From the NCBI GenBank assembly GCA_964036275.1, contig OZ038435.1, positions 20,190,793 to 20,254,792 on the forward strand: a stretch of 64,000 bases of DNA. Reading direction: 5' to 3'. Shown in pieces: positions 1 to 11,800 of the stretch. A model generated the notes under the pieces. The model did no database searches and was not told the DNA's origin. It saw nothing but the letters and a program-made list of their open reading frames with translations. The translations under genes were made by a program, and so were the position numbers. Source of the DNA: Litoditis marina (Eukaryota > Nematoda > Chromadorea > Rhabditida > Rhabditidae). Numbering within the stretch: the stretch's first letter is position 1; the number at the start of each line of letters is the position of its first letter.

Positions 1-617
1 ACAAATCAATAATAAATTTGTGGGTATATATAGACGTTTGACAATTTATGAAAATCAAGAAAAAATAGAATTTGTTCAAAGTGCATATATCATGCACTTT
101 GAAGAATTGGAGTTTCTGTGATTAAAACAAACTATAACTTTTGGTTAAATTTTTTAGTAAAGCTATTCTAAATCAAATTTTCATCTTAGTTTGAATTTTG
201 ACAGTAAATTGTGCCCTTCTCGTTCATTTTGATTGATTGAGTACAATTTGTCGAGTTTCTCCAATCAAAGTCCATATTTTTCGTCGTTCTCTGAGATTGA
301 TTGTATTAGACTGTCTAGTGTTTTTTAGGGTTCTGGGCTAGTTTCATAACTAGTTTCCGTTTCTGTTAGTTTGAATATTGATCTATCAACGTTTTGACGT
401 TTTCTATCTGTGCTCATCATAACTATTAATATGTCTGAGAAATGGTTGCTTTTGAAATGTTTTGCCCATTTTAGTTTTCAAGACGTCAACACCCGAAAAT
501 CTCTCCAAAAGGTTAAAGTAGTATACTCCTAGGACACTCATTTTGATTTGACGCGTCATGCAACAGTATACAGTATGTCATTTATTTTCTATAAATGAGT
601 TCTTATACAGTTATAAA

Positions 618-760
618 CATACACCAGTAAGACTAAGCCACAAAAAGTAATCCGTTTTCAGATGTAAACACGTGAAAATTCAGGATTTTTCATCAAAAGT
701 AGACCGATTTTCATCTTTTTTGAAAAGTAGTCTGTTTTGCGAATTTTCTGACTGTGGTTG
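618..760. mobile_element. Family B MITE, hAT-like (copy B1)
   Basis: Terminal inverted repeats begin CATACACCAGTAA and end with a degraded complement. The element is flanked by a perfect 8-bp direct repeat, GTTATAAA (610-617 and 761-768). Eight-bp target duplications and CA/TG ends are typical of non-autonomous hAT elements. It has no coding capacity. Confidence 0.85.
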
Positions 761-892
761 GTTATAAAGAGCATTGTTCGAAGCAGACTCCGACCGAACT
801 GCTTTCTGCTTGTGACTACTGCTTTTTATTTTATATCTGCGGGAATAGATAGAGTGAGATAAGGAGACGGTCTATTCCTACTGATACTTTGC

Positions 893-912
893 CCCCCCCC
901 CCCCCCCCCCCC
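893..912. repeat. Poly-C tract
   Basis: An uninterrupted run of about 20 C lies just before the CACGAGTAC minisatellite. Such runs are often mis-sized in assemblies. Confidence 0.9.
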
Positions 913-913
913 A

Positions 914-1310
914 TGAGTACATCTCATCTCATTTTCCATTTGGGGAGTACGAGTGCCTCCCATCCTCTCCTCACGAGTACTTCTCATCTTCTCTACTCGT
1001 AGACTTTTCTAGCTGCACGAGTACATCTCACGGGTACCTCGCATCTTTTCTAGTTGTAGAATTTTATCTCATACTCCCTTCACGAGTACTTATCATCCTT
1101 TAATCTTCTCTATTCGTTGTTGAATTTTGTTAACTTTCGACTTCGAATACATCTCACGAGTACTTCTCATGTTGTCTACTCGTACGAGTACTTCCCATGG
1201 CGAACTGTCAAAAACCAGACTACTTGTAGAATTTTCTGACTCTACAAATACGTCTGATCGAGTTCCACGAGTACATCTCACGAGTACTTCCCACGAGTAC
1301 TTCTCATGAC
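914..1310. repeat. Degenerate minisatellite, GAGTACTTCTCAT-type
   Basis: A loose tandem array of variants of CACGAGTACATCTCA / GAGTACTTCTCATC, separated by CT-rich spacers such as CTTCTCTACTCG. Copies are irregular in length and spacing, so this is a decayed minisatellite and not a CRISPR-like array. Confidence 0.7.
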
Positions 1311-2055
1311 GAACCTGCGCGGACGGTTGCGCCGCGCGCGAAAGCGTATCTCCGGCTGTTACTTTCCGTTGACCCGACGAAATCGGAAATTTTCCGACGA
1401 CACCTACTATTCGGTCGCAGATGTGAAAGAATGCCGTCGGTACGTGAAAGGTTGGGCGAAATTATAGTGGCTGAAAGTACGAAACGGGAAGGTTACTGTA
1501 TTTATTGTTTTCGCTGTGTGCTCTGGTTTGGGCAGCTTGTTGTGTGGTGCGTTCGGCTTTTGGGATTGAGACATATGCTTCGACTTTTATGAAAAGTTAG
1601 TAAGGTTGAATGTTTAACATTGCAGCGCATTTGGTGAAAAATATTTCTCCTGAGAAGCGTGTAGAAAGGGAAGCTGGTATATTAGATGTAATACGGAGAG
1701 TTTCAGTTATATATTTTCATTAACACAACATCTCATATTAAATTGAATTAACACTTTTTAATCGATGGAGTATTGGCAATGACGGCGATTTTCGAATGGT
1801 TCATGGTACACACATCTAGTCTGATCTTGTATCGTAAACACGAAAAGTATTTAATCTCTAGTCCTAGATTGTGTTTTTGGTCTATGTTTTTGCTCAAACA
1901 GCTAATTGGTTTTTGGATTTCTTCTTCTCTTATCTTGGCTCTTCTCTGATAACCGAAAAGATGTAGTCTTATTGATTTATTGGTAGAGAAACTCAGACCA
2001 TAGGCTGGTAATTAAAAATTCGCGTTTGGTCGAAACTGTATTGCATCAAATCTAG

Positions 2056-2130
2056 AGACAATGCGGGCGCCGGAGAGTCAGACGACGAGAGCAAAAAGTC
2101 AATATCCATGACAGCCACGCTGTATAAAGG
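2056..2130 (+). other. Possible 5' exon of the OSBP gene
   Basis: An open, GC-richer block between a CTAG acceptor and an AGG|GTAATT donor reads NAGAGESDDESKKS and then SISMTATLYKG. An acidic linker ending in LYKG is what would precede the Trp-rich first strand of an OSBP PH domain (KGWL...). It ends in phase 2, as does the first codon of the next confident exon at 2820, so a missing intermediate exon would have to be a multiple of three. No such exon was found between 2131 and 2819. Suggestive only. Confidence 0.3.
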
Positions 2131-2819
2131 GTAATTTACTGTTTTGCAACGACGCTTGTTCTGAGTTGTGGCAGTGAACTATAGGAGAGACGAAATCTCC
2201 GTTGGAGTTTGAACTCGTTATACGTGGTTTTTCGCAAATTCCGACCGAAAAGCAACGGGCTCAATCTACAAACATAGCAGTTAGCATAAATCGTATGTGT
2301 TTGCTTTGGATTGTAAAGTTTGTAAGTTCAAAAAAATCAATGTGGATCGTTGGGGTAGTTTTGCGGTGGATTACCTATTGTAAGGGTGGTGTTATTGTAT
2401 AACTCTGTGCAAATTAGCAAGTTCAGGCGTAGCAAACATTTGTTAGTGTTTTGTGTGGTAAAAGGAAATGAGGAAAGTTTGGTTGTCGAATGAGTTAAAT
2501 GAAACTTTTCTCTGTAAATCCAAGTGTATTGATTCTTTTTTCAAATTATATAGTTTTTACTCTTTTCCGGCAGTTTGGTCAATGTAACTGGAGTATGTTT
2601 GGGTGAAAATCAAGGTGTGGGAAAGACTTTATTATTGAATATAATGTTTTCTTAATAATAATAATTCATTATTCATGTAGAATGGCATCAACAACAATTG
2701 AATCAAGATGACGTACGTGATGTATGGATTTAAAACAAAAAATACATGAAAACCCTATTTTCAGAACATAGAATAGAACGAATGATTATGAGTTTCAATA
2801 AGGTTGTTCGTTTTTTCAG

Positions 2820-5800
2820 AAATCCGTATGAGGTGGGACAGTCGTGTCGCGGAAGTATCAATCTACAGGAGGCGAGAATACTTTCGGACAAGGTGGGTAG
2901 TTTTTATGTTTTTAGAATGCTTTTGTACGTTGACAGTGTAGTTTGATCGGTGAACACAACAGTATATGCAACATAGTTTTGAACGGACCGAGATCAAACA
3001 TCAAACTACAAACACAGATGAAAATCGTGTTCAAATTGTTTTTGTAACTGCCAACCCTTCGTTCTGCACATAATTTGACCATTCTGTATATATCCATTTC
3101 TTGATCTGTTTCAACAAATCTTGTTATGTCTACACTCAATGTACTTTACTATGTGACTGTATAAGTAATACGATTATAAGCCAACCTAATCCTCTTTCGG
3201 CTCATTCAAACCGAGGGTGTACCCTCTCGTTTATGACGAATAAATCGGATACTTCTGTAAATTGGTCACAACATGTTTTTATTAGTGCCAGCCTCCCAGC
3301 TGAGTTTTCCTGTGGGACTATTAGGGACTTTGGGAACAGGGTAATTGTGTTGAGATGAGTTTTTTGGTTGTCCGATCCACATGATACGAAATTTAGGAGG
3401 GTGTTCTCAGCTTTTTAGATGAACCCCAGAAAGATGTTTCAAAGGGATTATTTATAACAAGTACTGTTAGGAATGAACCAGTTTTTCATCGAAATACGCT
3501 GTTTTCTTGCCGCTAAATCGAGATCTTCAATAATGTAGGTCGATGTACTCTATTAAAGAAGGACGATTATGTGGACCAATCCCGTGTCAACGGTCCTTTA
3601 AACTGCCATTGAAGAATGTATTGCAGTTTAGAGGACTGAAGCGTTGCGATTGGACCACATAATCGTCCTACTTTAAAAAGGAAATTAAGATGAAAAAGTT
3701 AATTTCCAGGTGACGAATAACATAGTGATCTCCGCTGCCTCGCAAACCTTCCATCTGAAGGCACAGAACGACATCGACAGACAGAAATGGCTATCTTCCC
3801 TCGAATACTCACGACACAAGGCTATCAAACAGGCGGAGAGCGGTTGGTTTTTAATAATGCTAATAATAATAATAATAATTGCTTTATTCTACAAAAAATC
3901 ACACACGTGTAACTCATGGGACTAAAGAAATGGCTATCTTGTATGTTCCCTCGAATACTCACGACACAAGGCTATCAAACAGGCGGAGAGTGGTACGTAT
4001 CCCGGCAAAGTAGTCAAAATAGCCGTCACTTTAGGGCGATATCGGCATTTTTCATATTTTTGAAAGTCATTGATTTCCGCTTATTTGAATTGGACATTTC
4101 TATAGGATAGTCACCCGTGGCGTGTGTCGGTCTGGTTTCCTGGTCATGCGAATATGAGTAACATACACCGCCAAGGCCCGTCATAAAAGGTGCAGTCGCG
4201 AGAATTTTGAAGGAATAAGAGGCCCTTGGCGGTGTATGATTGAGTAAATCGGTTCCTTTCAGGGTCATGTAATGCTTTGTGACTATTGTTATCCGTTCTC
4301 TGGGACAGGACTTTTTACTGACGATGTTTTTGCCATGATATTCAATCGATTATTCTTCATTTGATCTGAGTACGTATGCTGGAAGATCCCGGCACCTTCA
4401 TCCCATCCTGCGTCTCTCGCTCTACCTCACTATTTCTTGTCTCTTACATCCCGGCGGGATGTAAGAGCAGCGAAATAGCGTATGTTTCAGGAGACGCAGT
4501 ATGGGATGAAGGTGCCGGGATCTTCTAGCATACGTACACAGGTATATTCAGATGAGTACGATAGGGATGGGTAAGCAAATGAACAAATACATATTTTGAA
4601 GCAAAACTTATTATTAAAGGGGGGGGGGGGCAGAATGGAAAGCTAGTTTAAGTACCCCGGGGTACCTAAACCTAGCGTTGCGCGCGCCAAAACTGACTAA
4701 AACAGGTGAACCGTATGCAAATACGGTTCGTTAGTTTGAACAACGAAAGGTATCCAATCAATTTCTCTTGAGCAGATCTTTCATATTAACTTTCCTTTCT
4801 GTCCCCCTTTAACGTTATTATCATTATTATTACTCTAAATATTCTCTAGATGAGGACGAGGAGGCTCAACTGGGTGTGTTGGGGGAGACCCGTACCGAAG
4901 CCATGTCCCTCACACATCAACAACTACAACGGAAGCTGGAGGATCTGAGGACCGCGGCACATTTATTGGGTGGGTGGGCACTATAGTCTGTTTCATTCCT
5001 ACTCGGACTTCTAAAGTATGCTTATTGCTTACAAAACCTATGATTCTCAGGACGCCGCAGCACATTTATCAGGTGGGTAGGGTTGAAGTCTATGTGTAAC
5101 CAGGATTTGTTTTGGGTAATAAGACCGGTTTTCGATACTAGGTGATCGGAAAGTAACCGAAATTTGGTTTTTGGAACAACTACAAAGGAAGTTGGAAGAT
5201 CTTAGGACCGCGGCACATTTATTGAGTGAGTAGTTCTGTAAAGTGGTAGGAATAGTCAGAAAAAATCCTACTTTGCGCCTAAATTGGAAAAGTTTGCCTA
5301 TGGCACATCTATTTGATGGGTGGGCACTATAGGCTGGTGGGGGGGGGTTATGGTATAGGTGTCAATAAGAAACATAAAGCTTCTTTGCCATCTGGTTTTA
5401 CCCATCACCAACTGTAAGGTCATACTCCAGTAAGGTCCGACTAAGCTACGGAAAAATAGGCCGTTTTCAGATGTAAACACGGAAAAATTAAGATTTTTCC
5501 ATCAAAAGTAGGCCGATTGTCTTCTTTTCGGCCAAAAAGTAGTCAGTTTTTCGATTTTTCTGACTATTCGGACAACTTTACTGTTGTATGTGCAAGGTGC
5601 GAGGGTTCATGGGTCGTCAGCGTCACGCACTCTCGGCTGGTACGGGGGTGGTGAAAGGTGGTAATAAGAAAAATGACCGACAAGGAGTTTTATAGTTCAT
5701 TTCCTGACGTATGCAAACTGTCCAGGTGATAAAGTAATCGTACAATAATGTACGATAGATTCAGATAAAACTCATCATATATGCACATTGCATCGGTTTA

Positions 5801-8800
5801 AAACGTATGGCGCGACCTTGCTTTAATAGCCTAATCAGCTGTTTTCATGTGATAGTGGACAAACAACTTGGGGAATCGATATTAGGTTTACGACCAGAAT
5901 TTTCATACTAATGTTAACTTACTGTTTTTGAAAAGTAAACCTCAAAACTTTACAATAACAATAGATTCTCTGAGTGAAGAAGTCCTTTATTGCGTAATTC
6001 CGACTATGTAGGGACTTTTACTTTTGTAACATTGCTTTTCCCGACATAAGGTGATTTGAAGATAAGTTCTTTCATCTTGTGATCTAAATCTCGAAATGTT
6101 TAAATGAGGTTAAATGTATGTCTGCGTAGTGTCAGCTTTTCGCATTCGAAATAGCAATATTAATTGCTTAGCAACCGTCCACACGACAGCGACACAGTGA
6201 TTCGCACAATTATTCAACTTTTACATTATAGCTTTGATGATATATCATAGTTTTCGAAATGTGTGTAATAGATATTGTCGAGTTTAGAGTATAGAGAATA
6301 TTTTCGATTGAAAAGAGAACGCGCAACGGGCTCGACCTATTTTATCCCAGAAAAAAACATGTTTTCCGACATTTTTATTAGAAATCCGTGCAAACCGATC
6401 TGACCTTTACTTGTACTTCAATAGCACTTTTGTCACAAATTCGTCGAATAACATCGAGTTGAACTAATTGATTAGTTGGTAGTTTTATATTGAACGTCAT
6501 ACACGAACAAGGTTTTGTGGACTCAAAGATTGTGTTCACCTATGTAACGTTATTTGAGTTGTTTAACGTTTACTTCTTAACATTCAATTGGAAAATGAGT
6601 GTAAAAAAGGATATATAATATTTAGAGATTTATTTTTTTTCATTTCCAGACAAGCACGGTGAGGAGTTGTTGCGGGTCATGGGAGAGAGTGAAATCGATA
6701 GGAAAACGCTGTCAGAACGAACCGGATTGTTGAAGGTTATTTTTACTCTCTTTCTCTTCCTCTCTCTCTCTCTCTCTCTCTCTCCCTCTCTCTCCTCTTT
6801 CTCTCTCCCTCGTTCTATCTCTCCCTCTTTCTCTCTCTCTCTATGCTCTATCTCTCTTGTTTATTTTAGCACTTCCTCTCTTTTCTGTTCTTGTGCACAT
6901 CGCCTTATGATAGATAGTTTCACCGCTTTATGGTCAATTCAAGTGTTACATAGCTGTTTTTTTTCAAACATCAAACTTATATTTTAACAAATGACTTTAT
7001 CAATTTCTCTTTCCAGATCACGACAAGCGCTGTTCTGAAGGCGGCTGAGGAATTCGTTGATCTCTCGGACAAGGGAGCCAGGAGGATGGGCAAGGTGCGT
7101 AGCTTATATACAAACACCAGTAAGTTCTGCCTAAGCGACAAAAGTTAGTCCGTTTTCTTATGTAAACACGTGAAAGTTTATGATTTTTCGTCAAAAGTAG
7201 ACCGATTGGCTTCTTTTCGGCGAAAATGTAGTCCGCGTTTTTCCTTTTTTCTGACTATTCCGACAACTTTACTGGTGTGTGTTTGTATATTTCACGGGAT
7301 GGTTCGATTTGGTCACATACTAGTTCGGGTCCGTCTTCCTATTTCGTACAAAAGGAATCGGTTTTCATTTCATTGTATTTTTCTGGGGGCTGAAAAATCT
7401 AATATACTGTAGTTCGTAATGATTTTTCATTTTTTAATCGCCTGTGAAATGTATAGTTATCGATTTATTTTGCAGGTAGTTGCCTCTGAGCAGCGGGAGA
7501 AACAAATGCTTCAAGAACAGCTGGAGACACTGGCCAAACAGCATTCGTCTCTTGAGCGGGCGGCCACTATAGGAGGGGATGCCAACTCTAATTTACCTTG
7601 TGAGTTATAATAATAGTAATATTAGTAATAATAATAATAAAGATTATGAATTATGAGTGTAGTAGTGATGAACATCATGAGATCCCAAGACATAAACTAC
7701 ACATTTGAGAGAAAAACATGAAAATTATCTTTCTATCAACTCTGCTGAAAGCAAGTTAGGCTCCATCAAGTTGAAGCAACTGTAGTTTGTACTATGATGT
7801 TTTGAATGTGTCAAGAGAAAAGAGAGGGGACGACCTGGTTCGGTGTTTTGTAGATTGTAGTTTGATGCATTGTAATTTTGTGGTGTTTTGTGGTTTATAT
7901 AGTCTGTTTCACGCAACAATAGCCCTCTACAGTAATATTGTAGGTCTTTCAAGTAGATTATTCATATCTCGTAAGTATTATAACTAGTTTAAACTTTGCT
8001 ATTCTGTTTTATACATTGGTTACTACAAGCCCAGAAAACAGTGAAGCTAAAAGTCTGTTTGTTGGTTAGATAAATCTCCTTGAATATTCGAGAGATTACT
8101 GTAGAAAGTCACCGATTGGTGAAACGGAGTATAGTCTGATTCATTCTAGTGTCGGCCTACAGTGACCAGGAGGACGAATTCCACGATGCGGCCGAGTCGC
8201 TCAGTGTCTCTGGAGGGGACAGACGGTTGGTTTTTTCATTATATTCTATTTTGTTACATCTTTTATAGTATTGGTTGTAATTGGTTCTGCAACGCCAAAC
8301 TAGGGCTCATTCCTGCTCTTTTATCAATATTTTCATAGTGTTCTCGTCGCTGTAGGACTTGCAACTGTTATAGGGTTGAAACAAATCTAATTTTTGTAGA
8401 AGAGTAGAAGTGTCACACTTCACAATTCATGTATTTTCAGTTAAAGGAACAGGTAAACGTATAAGGGAAATGAAACACATTTTATTTACTTCTTGTTTTA
8501 GAAGCAGTCGAGCGGACTCTGACGCTGCCGACCGTCATTCGAGTGCGGGAAGTGTGTTCCCCGGCGAGAAGACGAAGGGACATCGGGCGGTCGCGGGGAG
8601 TAGTCAGGTGGGTGGTCAGACTACAAACTACAAATCTTGAGGTTCAATAAATCTGGAATTAACTGACAGTAGTTGGAATCTCACACTCATTTAAGGTCCT
8701 GTCAACTGATATATTTACCTCCCCCTGGAGCATTTTTAGGCTTCCGGGAGCACAACTTTGAGCACAAATCTCAACTTTATCCTTGAAACTAGTCGAAAAT

Positions 8801-11800
8801 TGAAGTTAGACTACAAAAAATGTGCTTATTTTATACAATTGTTTTATATAAAATTAAAACACTCAGTACATGAAACTAATCGTATGGTAACTTGCACGTT
8901 GTTTCTCTCGTTATTATTTATCCTCTATATTCAGACCCTAATCCCGACGGGCCCCCCTCGCGTCCGCCGAACCCAGATTCCCACGCGACCCGACCTTCCC
9001 ATCAACCTCTGGTCCATCATGAAGAACTGTATTGGAAAGGAGCTGTCCAAGATACCTATGCCGGTTCGTTTTGAGGGTTTTTGGTTGTTTATGGAGTTTA
9101 AGGCAGGGTCCATACTTTTTACGTGGGCGTATTACGCCCGCGTACTTCGTGTACAAATCATGATTATCGATTTACGTCGGCGTATTACGCGAAATTTTGG
9201 CGTAGCGTACTTCGAAAATATCGTCCATACTTTTTTCGGCGTAATACGCGAAAATCAAGTACGCCGCGTACTTGATTTGAGACGCGCTTTACGTTTGAAG
9301 CTTATAACGTTTTTCGAAAAACGCTGACGTTTTTCATGAGTTAACTCAAAATATACATTATTTTATATTGTTTTCGTGAATTTTACTTTCCGATACTCAA
9401 AATAATGTGTTCATTCAATGTTTAATAAGATTTCCACTAGTTTAGGTCAATTTTCGGTGTTTTCGAAAAAAAATTGAAATTTTGAAAAACTTGGTAATTT
9501 TAGCATTTTTAATAAATTGAAGCAATAGAAATCAATTAGAAATCGAATGTTGTTCATTTCTGACTTGAATCAGAATAATCAAGTTTATTAACAGGTTGGG
9601 TGAACTCGGCGTAATGCAACGCGTATTACGCCCCGCGTATTAAATCAGGACGTTTTTACATGCTTTATACGCCTATATTACGTCGCGTATTACGCCCGCG
9701 TAATACGCGCGCGAAAAAAGTATGGACCCTGCCTAAGTGGTTTTCACGCTGCGACATTTAGTTCTGGGGCGTTTCATTCGGCAAGTAGTTTTCAATAGTT
9801 TACGCTGCAGTATTTAGTCATTTTCGTTTGAAAAATACATTATACATGTTTCTATCACGATGTAAATTGCAAAATTTGCTAAGGTTCTGAGTAGGTTAGT
9901 GGTTCATGTGGTCAGTAATATGTTTTCTCCAAGCTTGTTTCAGGTTTTTCCATAATTTATGTGGTTTTCAGGTGAACTTCAGTGAGCCGCTCTCCGTTCT
10001 TCAGCGAATAACAGAGGATTTGGAATACTCGAGTGTACTCGAAGAAGCCTCCACCAAGGAGGTAGATCAATATATCGATTTATTTGGGTAGTGTACTGAA
10101 ATAGCATGAAACGTCGAACTTCTGTGGGAAACGCGAGGCGGTAAAAATTGAAGGGTAAACGGGAAATCTTTTTCCGAATATAGTTGATCTCAGAAAAGGC
10201 CCTATCTCTCAGTATAACGTGTCCATTTCTTAGGTTTTGTTTCAAATTGAGCAAATACTGTAAATACCACCCGCGGGAAGTTAGACACTGAAAATGGAGT
10301 ACAGTCGTACGTTTTTCATGAAAGTTTGGTCATTCATTCATGTATGTGGTATCATAATTGAGGACCCGCTGGTGAAACTATGTTACTACGTTTTCACTCA
10401 ACTGGGCCAATTGGTAGCGCTTCACAAGTAAAAATTTTGGAAAAACAAGCTCGCTCTTCTCCAACCTTGGTAATATAGTAAAATCGTTCTTCAAATAAAA
10501 AAAACAGGTTCCTTTCAACTTCAGGACGCCCTTGTGCCACATTCTAGTTAAAACGAGCTCTTAGAATAGTCACACCTCATTGTTATGACTTTTCTTGAAA
10601 TTATATATTTTATTTTATTCTATATTTTCTCATAATCCAGGACGCCCTAGTGCAACTGTGCTACGTGGCCGCCTACGCTGTCAGCAACTACTCGACCACC
10701 GGGAATAGAACGAATAAGCCATTCAATCCGTTGCTGGGAGAAACGTACGAATTCGACAGAAGCAACGATCTGGGATGGAGAAGTGTCACCGAACAGGTGT
10801 GTGTGGAATGGATAGGTATTGATTGATGGGATGTGTAGATTGTATTACCTTCTGTTCGAGACGGGTGGTTTTTTAGGAATTATAATCGATTTGAAATTGT
10901 GTATCATGTACTCGTAGAGAATGCTAAATGTATAACATATCGGTCGCTTGCGGCGTGTGAGCCGAGATGCAAATTTGAATATCTTGTCCAAGTGCAAACC
11001 ATTATATTAACTAAACGTTCAAGAACTCTGTCTAATGTGGAAATCTATGTCTGAATACAGCTTTATACCAGGACGTATCTATTTTCCGTTCAGGTCTCCC
11101 ATCACCCGCCGGCCGCCGCCCACTACGCCGAAGGAAACGGCTGGTGCATGTACCAGGACTTCACAATGACCAGTCGGTTTAGGGGCAAATATCTGTCGGT
11201 AATTCCCGTCGGATACACGCACGTCGACTTTCCCGCCAGCGGCAATCAGTACTCATATAAGAAGGTGGGTTTTCTTTTTGTTCAGAACAAATAAAGAGCA
11301 ATTCTGAGATAAAATGAGAGACTTTCGGCAGAAATGCCGTTTTTGGATGTTCCGTATGTTTTAAGGAAAGTATGTTTTCAAATATTACAATACAATACGT
11401 TATACGGCACATTACCTTGTTTTCAACTGTTCAAAAGTTTCCGCATTTTCTTCTATTGCAGCCTCGAATTGGAAATATTTCTGAGCACCATCACAGTGAA
11501 CTCGCTAAGCAATTGGAAATCCTAGAGGGCATGTATAAATGCTCAAAAATCGTCCACAGAAGTTGCGATTCTTGTTTGAGATTGTAAAAATGCTACTTGG
11601 AGCAAAGCCAAACTAGAAAATTGGTAAATTTCAGAGTTTTGGGAGTTTCGAGTTGTATTTTAACATTTCTTGAGCCATTATTTCAGATCACCACCACCGT
11701 GCACAACATCATAGTGGGAAAATTGTGGATCGATAACCATGGAGAGATGGAGATTGTGAATCACACGACGGGCGACAAGTGCAATCTGAAGTTCATTCCC

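Larger units (their letters stand above)
1..2819. other. Upstream region, no gene recognised with confidence
   Basis: This stretch holds a family B MITE, a C-run and minisatellite, a CpG-rich patch at about 1306-1466, and one possible exon (2056-2130), each listed separately. The CpG-rich patch carries a 53-codon ORF that resembles no family I know; it could be a first exon or simply a promoter-like GC island. The first strands of the OSBP PH domain should be encoded 5' of 2820, but I could not find the expected Trp-rich exon here. Confidence 0.5.

Noticed and set aside
914..1310. Possible CRISPR-like array of GAGTAC repeats
   Set aside because: Units and spacers are irregular, the repeats are only partly conserved, and the setting is an animal genome.
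8758..9327. 189-codon ORF, the longest in the window
   Set aside because: It runs from an intron through the OSBP exon at 8935-9063 into the family G transposon. Only the exon part resembles a protein, and the donor at 9064 fits the next exon.
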